A program made the position numbers and the translations under genes. A stretch of 64,000 bases of DNA, taken from positions 3,869,501 through 3,933,500 of the forward strand of contig NC_059279.1 in NCBI RefSeq assembly GCF_017591435.1, in the 5' to 3' direction. The stretch is from Portunus trituberculatus (Eukaryota; Arthropoda; Malacostraca; Decapoda; Portunidae). The notes under the pieces are model-generated. The model was not told the DNA's origin and did not search any database. It saw only the letters and a program-made list of their open reading frames with translations. This document shows, one piece after another, positions 53,536-63,990 of this stretch. How positions within the stretch are numbered: the stretch's first letter is position 1; the number at the start of each line of letters is the position of its first letter.

Positions 53536-56500
53536 ATAGTATGTGTAGTATATAGGTTGTTGGATTATTTTGATGAATTTCTGAGCAGACTTGACCTTTC
53601 CTGCAGGGACCGGAACACTCCAGTGCCCGCCTGGAACGCTTCCTGCAAATGACCTCAGATGATCCAGATATCCTGCCAGCATTCTCAAGTGACTTTGCAA
53701 TCCGTCAGCTGTCCGACATCAACTGGATTGTAAGAGAAGGAGCATCTGTACTGTTAACTGATATAATCTTCGCATTCTTTTCCATAGTAACCATAAAATG
53801 CTATTGTTTTTATCTCAAGTTTTTGCCTTGTATTTAAAGATCTAGAATTTTGGAAGCTATATTATCAGATTTTAATGAACATTGAAATAATTTTCCTTCC
53901 TCATGTGTGTATGTATATGTTGTATATATTTTATTTCATGCATTACTTTTCTTTGTTTTTTTCTGTTTTGACTGATGTAAGGTTAGATTATGTTAGGCCA
54001 GATTTTCTACCCAAATCAATGAACTGAACACTTAGTAATCCTGAGTCACTGGTTGATGTTCCAGGTTGCCAGCTGCTCCACCCCCGCCAACCTGTTCCAC
54101 ATCCTGCGTCGCCAGATTGCTCTCCCCTTCCGCAAACCCCTGATCCTCATGACCCCCAAGTCTCTGCTGCGGCATCCTGAGGCCAAGTCTCCATTTGATG
54201 ACATGGTGGAGGGAACAGAATTCCAGAGGTAAGAAGAATATGAAAAACTAAGGAGAGGTTATTGATTGGGATTGTTCCTCACTGTATACCATAATTAATT
54301 TCAGAGACTAAGAAGTAAAGGTGTGGGGCAATGCTTGTGACTGACTGTGAATACAAATATATGCATTGTTTTGGCGTCATTATGTAACAGCTGTCCAGCC
54401 TAGTACATAGGAAAACTGAGAACTGAAAGTAACAATTTACACAAGAGAAGGATGAAACTTGAACAGAATAGCACAGATTGTTTCAGCATGTAATTTTCCC
54501 ATGGCAGAGTGATCCCTGAGGCTGGGCCAGCATCCAAGAACTCTGCTGGAGTGAAGAGGCTCATTTTCTGCTCAGGAAAGGTGTACTACGATCTGACAGC
54601 TGCTCGCAAGGAGGCAGGACTGGAGGATTCGATAGCAATCAGCAGGATGGAACAGGTATACTACGTGTTTTTTTTTTTTTTTTTTTTTTTACGTAGGGAA
54701 GAGGGCCAGCCAGCCAAGGGCAAAAAAAAAGTAAAAAAGGCCTACTTGAGTGCTGGCTCTCTAAAAAGTGTAGAAAGTGCCAAAACCGTCAGCCAGAATT
54801 AGGGGAGCAAATGCCTCGATACCTCCCTCTTAAAAGAAGACAAGTTGTAGGAATTTGGAAATACAGATGCAGGGAGGGAGTTCCAGAGTTTACCAGTGAA
54901 AGGGATGAATGATTGAGAGTACTGGTTAACTGTTGCATTAGAGAGTTGGACAGAATAGGGATGAGAGGAAGAAGAAAGCCTTGTGCAGTGAGGCCGCAGG
55001 AGAAGGGGAGGCATGCAGTTAGCAAGATCAGTAGAACAGTTACCATGAAAATAGCGATAAAAGATAGAAAAGGATGCAACATTTCGGCGGTGAGAAAGAG
55101 GCTGAAGACAGTTAGTGAGAGGAGGGGAGTTGATGAGACGAAGAGCTTTCGATTCCACCCTATCAAGCAAAGCTGTGTGACTGGAAGACCCCCAAACATG
55201 CGAATAGTACTCCATACAGGGACGGATAAGGCCCTTATACAGAGTAAGCAGTTAAGGGGGGGAGAAAAACTGTGTGTGTGTCTCATGAGAAGTCTTTGTT
55301 AGGGAATTAACTCAGGCAGGACATTCATGGAATCTCAAATCTGACATGCTACTTATGAGACCAAGCTCATCTTAACATCCAGGTGAATTTTGATTAGTTT
55401 TGGCTGTCCTCTACTTACCATGCGATGAACCATTTTCTCACATATGCTCACACACACACACTTGCCGGTAAGCGGCGAGGCAAATGGACAAGTCTCTTAA
55501 TGTGTGGCCCCTGTTCACCTAGCAGTAAATAGGTACGGGAAGTAACTCGAGGGGTTATGGCCTTGCTTTTCCAGTGTGTGGAGTTTGTTGTGGTCTCAGT
55601 CCTACCCGAAGATCAGTCTATGAGCTCTGAGCTCGCTCCGTAATGGGGAAGACTGGCTGGGTGACCAGCAGGTGACTGAGGTGAATCATACTTGACCTCC
55701 ATTTCACAGATTGCGCCCTTCCCCTATGACCTGGTGAAGCAAGAGTGTGACAAGTACCCAGAGGCTGATTTGGTGTGGTCTCAGGAGGAACACAAGAACA
55801 TGGGTGCCTGGTCTTACATCCAGCCCAGGATAGCCACAGCCCTCAACTGTGAGAAACAACTATTGTGAGTATAAAACATTTCACCAGGCTTAGTAGGCCT
55901 TGGTTCCTCATTAGGGTAGTTTTGAAAGGTCTCATATGATTTGATAATTTCTTCATTGATGTCTTTTTCCATTGATAATGGAGAAACCTTGTTAAACTAT
56001 CACTAGAATGATGAAAATGCTCTTTGCAAAATCTTCACAGCCATTGTTGTGGAGTTTGCAGTTTGGCATGACTATTAAGCTGTAGTGGCAGAGTGTCAAG
56101 ATGAAGGCATAGGGAGTGTGTGTGGTAGTGTAGCAACAGGACTAACCACAGACTACAATTTCCTGTAGACCAAGTGCCTCCGAGAGCCAGGAGTCTCAGT
56201 CTTGGTACGAATATTGGTTCCCTTGGCTCTTCCCTACCTCGAGTCCCTCTGAGGTGTCGCCCTCTGAGGCGCCGGCTACCACTCAGAGTGAGACTCCTAT
56301 AGCCTCTGATACCAGAGTTGTGAGGTGAGCCCAGACTCACTCCAGAGTGCTCAGTGCACTCAGAGTTACCTCTTGGCAGTGACATCTTTCCACTGTAAAC
56401 ATTCACTTTCTAGATGGGGGACTTCTTGCTTGCTTGTAACTGAGTACCCTTAACTTTGTGTCTCTTTTATTGCATACCTAATTTTTGGACTTCTACGTAA

Positions 56501-57928
56501 AGTTAAGAAGTAGTTTAAAGACCAGCACGTACCAAGACTGATGCTGAGGCTGATTAAGGACTGTTGTTGTGGCTCTGTCCACTGAGGAAATGTGAATACA
56601 TGTACCAACAACTTGTCATTGGTTCAGAATACAGCATTCCTATTAAGCACACTGGGCAGTCCTGAACAGACTGTGATTATTGCTTCTGTGATTTTCATAA
56701 TTTTACCTTATTTGTCTGTCTGTGTGTAAGGAAACTTGGTGTGTATGTGGCTTTGTAGGTTTGTGATAACCCTACAAAAAGAAAAAAAAACACACACAAG
56801 TAGCATATTGCAAAGTGTTCAGCTGTGCTACTGAAGTGATAAATGAAGGTGAAAACTTTTCAATAAAGCTTATTTGGTGAGAAAATTGGTACTCGTTCAT
56901 ATGTAAGTAATTTGACGAGTAATATGACTGCAGTTTTCAGTGTTGTTTTACCTTATCCTGTTAAAGAAGCCTGCTTTGCCTGTGATGAAGAAATGATTGC
57001 TGAAAACCTTGATGAACTAATCACACTAACTCCTTAGAATAACACTTTAATTTTTATATGTAATAAAGGTAGCTAATTATCTTGGGATGAAATAATTGTT
57101 TAATGAATTAACCACTTTAACTCCTTTGAATAACATATTTTATCTCCCCATACAATAAGTGAAAGTAACTTTGTATGGAATGAAGAAATACTTGCTGAGC
57201 TTACCACGCTAACTTCTTTGGATAACAACTCCCTGCCTCACCAGCCTAAGCATCTGTTTTATTGATTGTCACCCATTTATGTATCCCTTTGTGTTTTTGT
57301 CCATTGTATATTTCTTTTATTAGATATCTGGTTATGTTTGAATTTGCTACTCATTTTGTATATATGTTTTTTATTTCAATATTTTGGAATGATTAATGCA
57401 CTCTACTTTTTTGCTCTAGCACCCTCATTCTGAAAGGCATGTTGTCAATTGGTCTATTTTCACTTGTTATTGCATGGATTCACTCATCTATATTGTTGTA
57501 TTACGTGTTGTGCTTCCATTCTGTCTTAGTGTTTGTTGTGATCCAAAAGGAATTACATGTTTCTATTAAGAACAAAATTTTTAATGCTACAAATGAGATA
57601 ATTTTATCCTGATTAATCCTAATGTATGAATTTATATATTGAACTTTATTCTATTAAATTTACATCTTTTATGATGCCTCCTTAGCTCCAGGATGCTCAT
57701 ATGTGATATTGGTCTCCGGAGATGCTACGCCTGTGTTTTCTACGGCCGAGAAGTTAAGGAATCAGTTTAACAGTATGCTGTGATGGAGACACACACACTA
57801 ATGCTTACATCTTCTGTATCTCCACCAGGTATGCTGGGCGGCCAGTCTCGGCTTCCCCAGCCACAGGTAACAAGAAGACTCACCTCCGAGAGTTGAAAAA
57901 CCTGCTGGAGGATGCCCTAGCTCTGTAA
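38624..57928 (+). CDS. OGDH: 2-oxoglutarate dehydrogenase E1, mitochondrial
   Basis: ThDP-dependent E1 of the 2-oxoglutarate dehydrogenase complex: decarboxylates 2-oxoglutarate and succinylates E2 (TCA cycle, mitochondrial matrix). Exons: 38624-38842, 39473-39688, 40989-41109 or 41650-41752, 44757-44879, 45080-45212, 46470-46557, 46773-46919, 47303-47482, 47887-48067, 48426-48535, 48657-48827, 49053-49302, 49688-49848, 51583-51858, 53607-53729, 54065-54228, 54508-54655, 55710-55864, 57829-57928. Phases chain throughout; 1021 or 1015 residues, as in the family. Residues 1-36 are Arg/Ser/Ala-rich without acids, a mitochondrial presequence. Key blocks: MGMPHRGRLNVLSNVCRKPL, GSGDVKYHLGTY, NPSHLEAVNPVVQGKTRAEQ, ThDP/metal site HGDAAFSGQGIVYETFHLSE with NNQIGFTTDPR, YRRNGHNEIDEPMFTQPLMY, LSGQDVERGTFSHRHHILHH, LWEAQFGDF-type IWEAQFGDFHNTAQ, LPHGMEGM-GPEHSSARLERF, LPFRKPLILMTPKSLLRHPE. 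A possible 5' UTR acceptor ends at 38590. Confidence 0.97.
39055..39385. mobile_element. Short hAT-type element in OGDH intron 1
   Basis: 39063-39377, 315 bp. Ends are cagaggttcttaacct and aggttgagaacccttg, imperfect inverted repeats of the CAGNGGTTCTCAACC type known from hAT/Charlie elements. Flanks tagtagaa and aagtagac agree at 6 of 8 positions, an aged 8 bp target-site duplication. No coding capacity. Confidence 0.7.
40795..40868. repeat. (AT)n microsatellite in OGDH intron 2
   Basis: About 36 AT units followed by a T run, 120 bases before exon 3a. Confidence 0.95.
40989..41109 (+). CDS. OGDH: OGDH exon 3, version a
   Basis: 121 bases, acceptor aataacag, donor gtatgg. Enters in phase 0 and leaves in phase 1. 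Encodes ARGHLVAALDPLGIDREALS, then ERHPTTLPSKTVVRNYFDYI. Joined to exon 4 at 44757 the split codon is GGC (Gly) before ESDMERSFKLP. Version b has the same phases and the RGH...DPLGI...VVRNY pattern, so only one of the two is expected in a transcript. Confidence 0.85.
41650..41752 (+). CDS. OGDH: OGDH exon 3, version b
   Basis: 103 bases, acceptor ctcaacag, donor gtaagt. Encodes IRGHSIAKIDPLGINTVEDS, then QSRALVVRNYMNRF, with a split AGC (Ser) at the join to exon 4. It is closer than version a to the usual IRGH.IAKLDPLGI of animal OGDH. It lies 540 bases after version a and is six codons shorter. Confidence 0.85.
41753..44756 (+). other. Large OGDH intron between exon 3b and exon 4
   Basis: About 3 kb of AT-rich sequence with no repeat I can name. 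The open frame at 44498-44716 overlaps the region just upstream of exon 4 but has no family support. The acceptor used for exon 4 is cccacaaaacag at 44756, chosen because it alone fits the phase-1 ends of exons 3a and 3b and gives ESDMERSF. Confidence 0.6.
45363..46307. mobile_element. Tc1/mariner-pogo-like element with long internal hairpin
   Basis: 45365-46305, 941 bp. Ends cagtaatactccacttaacga and, reversed, cagtaatactccgcttaaca, flanked by TA on both sides (TA target-site duplication). Inside, 45538-45657 and 45829-45950 are near-perfect ~120 bp inverted repeats (arm start tattagctttctacaaacct), separated by ~170 bp. The outer form resembles Tigger/pogo-type elements. No intact transposase; non-autonomous. 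It lies in the OGDH intron before the 46470 exon. Confidence 0.8.
46973..47295 (+). repeat. Donor-site duplication and ~70 bp tandem repeat in OGDH intron
   Basis: agatgaggtacataggctga at about 46975 repeats the exon end and donor region gagatgaggtatgtaggctg at 46912. Further on, a ~70 bp unit beginning gataacattt occurs at 47111, 47182 and 47251 (third copy partial), each containing agggtaaca and tcatgattg.caactgt. Confidence 0.8.
49417..49545 (-). mobile_element. LINE 3'-end fragment in OGDH intron
   Basis: T-rich start, then acactggtcaagggcaataa, resembling the T-run and ccaaaggcaa of the other 3' ends of this LINE family. Diverged and short. Confidence 0.4.
49849..51582 (+). other. OGDH intron with no named repeat
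   Basis: AT-rich with several T runs (50388-50412). No coding similarity. Confidence 0.6.
51870..53050 (-). mobile_element. Truncated LINE with reverse transcriptase, antisense in OGDH intron
   Basis: Reading on the minus strand, 53050 down to 52472 encodes SGVPQGSVLSPTVFLLFIND and the catalytic HSYADDTSLHLS. Further 3' are HNLNWKLHISSLAKTASMK, and in another frame GKLWNSLPTSVF near the end of the ORF. The sequence ends in aaggcaaaaa/ggcccacttg-type DNA and a T run at 51874-51890 (poly-A on the element strand). Stops and frameshifts break the frame, and the N-terminal RT and endonuclease are missing. Jockey/CR1-like by motif style. Confidence 0.85.
53073..53396 (-). mobile_element. SINE subfamily B, copy 3, reverse orientation
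   Basis: Reverse complement of the 24.8-25.4 kb SINEs: ccgatcttcgggtaggactg, ccacaacccctcgagttaca, aggacttgaacctggaccct (B box) and ctaaccactacactacgcgg (A box). The (TG)n tail lies at 53073-53112 and more TG follows the head from 53397. Confidence 0.88.
53462..53533. repeat. (TC)n microsatellite in OGDH intron
   Basis: About 36 TC units ending about 73 bases before the exon at 53607. Creates Leu-Ser and Arg-Glu artefact frames. Confidence 0.95.
54667..55275 (-). mobile_element. LINE 3' third, antisense in OGDH intron
   Basis: Minus-strand frame MEYYSHVWGSSSHTALLDRV, ALRLINSPPLTNCLQPLSHR, FYRYFHGNCSTDLANCMPP and GKLWNSLPASVFPNSYNLS, which is the C-terminal end of the same LINE family as 51.87-53.05 kb. 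It ends with the shared aaggcaaaaaaaaa, ggcctacttgag and T-run (54669-54690). 5'-truncated. Confidence 0.85.
55440..55690 (+). mobile_element. SINE subfamily B, copy 4 (head missing)
   Basis: Begins at the end of the tRNA head (cttgccggtaagcggcgagg) after a short (CA)n. Body as in other subfamily B copies (cccctgttcacctagcagta, gagctctgagctcgctccgt), ending gtgaatcata without a CA tail. It ends 20 bases before the 55710 exon. Confidence 0.88.
56169..56324 (+). CDS. OGDH: Candidate in-frame cassette exon of OGDH (52 codons)
   Basis: Acceptor tttcctgtag, donor gtgagc, length 156 bases (divisible by 3), with no stop in the needed frame. It accepts the phase-2 end of the 55710-55864 exon and delivers phase 2 to the 57829 exon. 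The encoded insert begins PSASESQESQSWYEYWFPWL and is rich in Ser, Pro, Glu and Thr. It would enter between the last catalytic-domain exon and the conserved YAGRP C-terminus. I know of no such insert in OGDH; without transcripts it remains a prediction. Confidence 0.5.
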
Positions 57929-60900
57929 GTTCCTCACCACCAGGACCACCACTACTGCAACCCCAAGACTTAAATAGCATCATTCTGAAAAAGAAGTTGT
58001 AACAGCTACTACATGATTACGTAACTAAATTCCCCTCAAAAGTTGATCTTCACTAAGATTTTGTGTTGATGACAGTTTTGGTTAACATCAGAAATATTCT
58101 TGCTGAGTTTTATGTATAGGTTTGCCAAGGATGACGGCCTTTCAGTGCCATCATAACCATTTTGAAGCTTATGGTAGTTGATGGTAGTTCAGTTAAGTTG
58201 ATGAGTATATATTGCACTGATATTGACAGAAATATGTATTGTATTCCTCTGTATAATATTGTCTAAGTCACTATCTTTATTTGCCTGTTGTTCTTGTAGC
58301 ATAGAGCATATACAGACAGGACAGCCAAGGCAGAGCTGAATTTTGGGATCTTGGTGATCATCTTGGTTTGATCAGCTGCCTAAGTGCACAAACAATGGGA
58401 AAAGAAGCAACCTACTCAGTTTATTAGTTTCTAAAAGTTCAATGTTAAAGAAACTTCAAGAATTGTCTCATTTAATTGTTTTATCCTGGAGGTGTCTTGA
58501 TTATCCTTTTCTGAGTGTGACATGTTGCTGATTAAACCAAGACTGTCACCAGGGCTTGAGTGGATTGAGGTCAGCCTTGTCTGCTCTGCCTCTATACACA
58601 GCTCCACTGAATGAAGAGAGACTGGCATTGGGTGGTGTGCAGTGTACAGAACAATCAGAGTGCCAAGCATGTGGCACTGGTGTTTCATGGACCAGAGTAT
58701 TTAGAAAAAAAGAGGGAGTTGCTTGTATGTGGGGAACGTTTATGCTGTATTTTCAGAATGCAAGTAGTACAGATGCCACACTGCAAAACGCAACTGAATA
58801 TGTTAAGTACAGTGGTGATATTTTTGTGAGAATGTAAGTAACATAGCTGCCATTATGCAACAGGTACCTTCTGCACCATTTAGAACATTTTGTGGCAATG
58901 TTTGTGATGAGTAAACCAGCTGTCAGTATGCATATCTCTCCCGGCCCGGCTTACGGATGCTATCTGGACATACTCAGATGATATACGAGTAACTGATATA
59001 TGAACACACTCCCGGTCATGTGTATATATTGTATTTATTATAATTTTAATCTTAAGCACTGTAAATTGAAAGTGATTTTCATATTAAGAATATGATAACA
59101 GTCCTAAACATTGTTGATGCTTAAGGAAAACAAATTTTATTGGTGAGGTGTTTGATTCTCATTGAAGAGTGCAGGGTATTCACACACATGGTTTTTATTG
59201 AAAATTTTCACTGCATCTTGTGTATTCATATTGGACAATTTCATTGAATTCATTGGTGGTTTAATTTCTGTTGCTCCCTCATCCTTCACACTCCAATTCA
59301 TTCTATGACATTTCATTGAATGCATGGCTGACAAGTAAAGTGTATGATAAAAGATGATAATGGTAACACTGTTAACAATCCATTCTAACATTGCTCAGTG
59401 AACAAGGTTGTCATGAAAGGAATGAAAGTGAGGAACACAAGTAATTCCTTTTATGAAAGAACATTGTGTGTTTGAATTATATTGATGACTGGATTGGACA
59501 GCTCAATAGAAATACATATATTTTTAACTACTGTACTCTACTAACTTTGATATATTACTGGACACATCTGTAGCTTTTCTCTCATTCTGCACTTTCCTCA
59601 CTCATGGTCTCTGTAACTCCACCTTATTCTATGCAATTATGAATGTCTTATTGAGGTATGACAAACATATCCTGAGCTTTTCTATTCCGACTCTTCAGTT
59701 TCTTGCTCTATTTGTGACAGCTTCCTGTGGTTTAGTTGCTGCTAAATAGATGGACAGCTTACAAAGTGAGAAGCATCAAGAAAGTAATAGTTCACTAATG
59801 CTTGAAATTATTTCAGTTAATACTCAGGTAATTTCCTTTTTCTTTTATATTCTGTACATTTTTCTTCCATATTATCTTTGTCACTAAGTTATTGTATTTC
59901 TTTTTTATTTTCCTTGTTTTCTTCCCTTTCTTACGTCCAGCTATTATGCCACTCAACAGCGACTCAATTGACTACCTAATATTGACCTTGATCAATATGT
60001 GTGTAGCCTGCAGCAAGACTGTGTTATACATTATGATCATATGCTACTGTAACCATACTTTGATAAGATAGGGTAGCTTCAGCAAGGCATCTCATAGCTA
60101 GAGTAGCTCTTCTCTCTTTTATCATATAAGCATGCTGCTTTTATAGGTTGGTTGTACTCCATAGGAAAAAAAATAGATCATGGCCATCTATTTAATGTAC
60201 TAATGGTTTAGGAATGATTATATGAGGCCAAGCATACATAATTTCTTTCAGCATTAGAATATATGTAGGAATTCTCCAGGCAACCAGCAGCTTATCCTGA
60301 TACATCCACACTCAAGGTGGCTCTATTTGTAAGTTGTAGAGGGAGGAGATCCATTATCCATCTCTGCCATATCCCAAACCTGTCACATTAGTAGCTTATA
60401 AAAGGTAAACTGATACAGGCACAAACGTTTCAAGGTTATTGGTGTGTACAACTGGGTAAATCTGCGACGGATGTTGTAATTATATCATACACAGACAGCA
60501 TTTTATGGTTCAAGGTTTTCAGTCACTAAGTTTTTGCCTTTGACCTCCAGATGGTGTTTGACTATCTGTCACCACACAGTTGTAGCAAACATCAGAGCAT
60601 TTCTTGTGTGCCACCTTCAGTATCTACACTTAGATAATAGCAGCACACATTCTTGCACTCGTAAGAGATATCTGCATGTACTTGTCATGCTTGTGGAGGC
60701 TAAAGATGAAATTAATGGATTCATCCCAAAAATACAGCTTCCCTCCCTTGCAACTACCATCCAAGGTAAAAAAAAAACATGATAACTAAGAATGTATATT
60801 AATGAATAGTATTGTAGAGAAGTACGTAATGAGCTAGTTTATGTGAGCTGTTGGTAACCTGGTATGGTATTGTCTCCGTATTTCATCACAAGGTCAGTCT

Positions 60901-61619
60901 TTAAGTGCCTAAACACACCCACACACACATGCTGAGAGAAAAAAAATGGCTTTGCACCTCCTTTGTACTCTTGCTAACATGCCAGTTCGCTTCCTATGCC
61001 ACAGCTGCTGCTCTTTGATTAATGCATTAATTTTTCCTTTCATATCCTGTCCCTGTTTCTCTTCAGAGCATAATAATCACATTCAAAGTGTAATGTTTTC
61101 AATCGTGTTGGAATTTCAATGAAGTGTATTCATGAGAGGAGCTGTATATAAAGTTTTATTTTTCAAGCACAGCTGTACATTGGTGAAGCAAGTAATATGT
61201 GAAGAAAATGAAGGATGTTTCATTTGATCTCCTCAGGAAAATTTGGCTTGAAGTTACCACTAATACTGACGAAAATAGAGGAGGGGTAAAAAAAAAAAAA
61301 AAAAAAAAATACGCATTCCTTCCTCCCACTACTAAACACCTTACCATTACACTCTGGAATATAGATGGAAATACCTGGAAAAGCTGTGTAAAATAGGAGT
61401 AAATAATAGGGACGGGGGGGGAGAGGGAGGGTTTGCTTTGGGCCAATGCCGTCATGGTGGGCGCAGTGAACGGTTGGCACAATAATTATCCTGTTTGTTG
61501 GATCTGTTATCAAGGTTAGTCCTGGCTTTGCTTGAAACTGTTTCACAGTCTGAGTCTGGAAACACAAGGGAGTGTAGGTAATATAACATCGACGTGCAGG
61601 CCGTTGAATTCAGTGTGTA
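57929..61619. other. OGDH downstream region and intergenic DNA
   Basis: No further gene supported. Should include the OGDH 3' UTR; no single polyadenylation signal stands out. Contains short A runs (61289-61309) and small open frames without family resemblance. Confidence 0.5.
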
Positions 61620-61905
61620 TTTACCTAGTAGTATTTCCCTCGGTTGTAGTTTTACAGGGCCTGGGCTTTATAGCTCGTGTGGCCCCGTCTCCATAACCAC
61701 ACTTATCCAATTTTTCTTTAAAACTATGCACACTCGTTGCTGACACCACTTCTTCATTCAAACTATTTCACGTCTCAACACATCTTTGTGGGAAACTATA
61801 CTTTTTAACATCTCTCGGACATCTTCCCTTTCTCAGCTTTTTACTATGCGATCTTGTGCTTCGAATGTCATATTCTTCTCTCAGGATCAGTTTCTCATCC
61901 ACTTG
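61620..61905 (-). mobile_element. LINE 3'-terminal fragment, reverse copy
   Basis: Reverse complement of the 10069-10475 fragment: ttgtagttttacagggcctg, tggccccgtctccataacca, ccaatttttctttaaaacta, aaccttc-type decay, tcagctttttactatgcgat and atattcttctctcaggatca. A (GT)n tract follows at 61907-61928. Confidence 0.8.
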
Positions 61906-62394
61906 GTGTGTGTGTGTGTGTGTGTGTTGAGTTTTCATCCAGACGAAGTCTCATTTTTTTGTTTTGTTTTGTTTTGTTTGAATCTGTGTCACGAATTACC
62001 CGAGTAACTGTTATTACGAGGATGATAAAAAATACTACAGTTTACACTAAAGTATGAGGTAGTATACTTTTGCACTTGTATACAATTGATAATAACAATC
62101 TCTAGAAACAATGCATTGGTAATAAAAACAAAACCTCTCAGTAAACATTACAGAAGAGTAAGCCATGCAAGCTTTTAGGTAGGAAAAGTGACATGCGTAC
62201 ATTCGACAATATTCATTAGGCATCTTGAAGTTCTCGCATTATTGTATTAATTAAAGTTGTGCGTTTTGGGGCCACCAAGGAAACTTCTTATGGTAGTTAG
62301 GTATAAGTGCATCACTAGTTATCATGTATTAACTGTGCGCTGAATCGATGAAATGAAAGGGTGATACGTGAGACTGTAAAATGACCGACAAGCT

Positions 62395-63134
62395 TCAGAC
62401 TTGTGAATGGGTAAGCACTCGCCCAGCCACTTGGATCGTTCCTGCCTCTCCTGAGCTGGAGGAGTCTGGACTAACTGAAACCGATGACTTCCACAAGGAT
62501 ATGGTGGATGAAATCTTCCTGAGAGAGTCCCTGGGGAAGGACGACTTGCAGCAAGCCAGGCTGTTGCAGCCTAACACGAAGTTCCAAATGGCGTGTGCCT
62601 TTTCCCTCACTTGCTGGCGGTGATTGTTATTGAACCAAATGAACACCACCGGATCTACCACAAAGTGTGTATAGAACAGCATGTGAAACGAAAGCTCCAA
62701 CGTGAAGGAAAACGTGGTTCGTATATGATAGACGGCGTGTGGGAGACCAAAGACCAGATTGCTGATGAACACGGCTATCATTGCTCGCGTGGCTTGGTCC
62801 AGGGTCCCGCCAGTGGTCGTCCGTGACTCTATAGCGGCCAGACGCTGCCTGTTCCGTCTCATCTGCAATGCACAAACTTTGAATCATCCACTTAATGACA
62901 AAAGGCATTATATCTTATCTGCAATGCACAAACGAACATTTTTATTATCCATGGATACATTTGCGTCAGACAATGTTGCTTCAATAAGTACTTACAGCAA
63001 ACAGCATCATGGCATATGCGATGGCTGTCACCAGGAAAGGGAGCATCACATTGGTGAAGAAGTAGATGATGATAAGGGAGTTCTTGAGTGGCTTAGAATC
63101 AATGTAGTCTAGAAATACTGGACCAAGTATTCCC

Positions 63135-63192
<58 letters not shown>

Positions 63193-63990
63193 TTACTAAG
63201 AGCTTCCTGCTTATTCTGTCTTTTCTCTTAAATGAATATGACATAGTTAGCGATAATCAATTACCAAATGACCAAGCACGGAGCACGGAACTAAATGGCT
63301 GTACGGAGGTCTTTGGTGTGTGAATGATCATTCTTTGTACCAAAATTCGATATTCATCCTTGACTCACCACGCCAGTGATGAAAGAATATATTAGTATAG
63401 AGATGACCACAATGACAGCCACACGAAGCTTGATGGCGTGCCTCTTGGATGACCAAACTGCCACTGTTCTGGTGGAAAGAAACGATAAAGAATAGAATAA
63501 AAAGTGGATATTGGATTAATGAGATGGGATTGATTTAGAAATTTAACTGTGGTGGGCTCTCACAGTAAATTATGGAGGTTATGGAACAGACGAGACTAGA
63601 AAGACCATAGTCTCATGGTACTAAAGATGCTGGCTTATATTGTACCACTTTCAAACAACTCATGAAAAAAAATACCTGCACTTATTTTATATACTAATTA
63701 AAAAAAAAAAAACTGGCTGACCTAACATTATTACCTGATGATGGCGAGGGCTGTGATGCACGCTAGCTCCATCTGCGCCAGGAAGCTGTAAGAGACCATG
63801 GTGACTACTCTGTAAATCACTGTTATCCTCTCCCTGTCACAGTAAAAGAGGGCGAGGATCATTTCGCTGCGCATGGATCGTGTTACCAGGCAGATGAGCA
63901 GCACCGGCACGAACACACTGCACAGTAACACTTTCACAGCCATACGTGTTTTCTTGCAGGTCACCACGCACCATATCGCGACGCTGTTAC
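62395..63990 (-). CDS. Divergent rhodopsin-like G protein-coupled receptor (5' end missing)
   Basis: Four exons on the minus strand: 63735-63990, 63369-63468, 62996-63133, 62395-62862. Phases 1-2, 2-0, 0-0, 0-stop chain correctly. The first visible exon opens inside TM1 with GNSVAIWCVV. TM2 is VKVLLCSVFVPVLLICLV; a Cys before TM3 (YCDRERI) fits the conserved disulfide. TM3 is VVTMVSYSFLAQMELACITA then LAIIRTVAVW. TM4 is LRVAVIVVISILIYSF, TM5 SLIIIYFFTNVMLPFLVTAI, TM6 AMIAVFISNLVFGLPHAVYH and TM7 MLFYTHFVVDPVVFIWFNNN. The DRY position reads IRT and NPxxY reads DPVVF, so it is clearly atypical. A ~90-residue Ser-rich cytoplasmic tail follows. Ligand and subfamily not recognised; the 5' exon or exons lie beyond the right edge. 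Confidence 0.8.
63138..63187. repeat. (GA)n microsatellite next to a receptor splice acceptor
   Basis: About 25 GA units; on the coding strand (CT)n ending directly in ccag before the exon that starts at 63133. It is the polypyrimidine tract of that intron. Confidence 0.95.
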
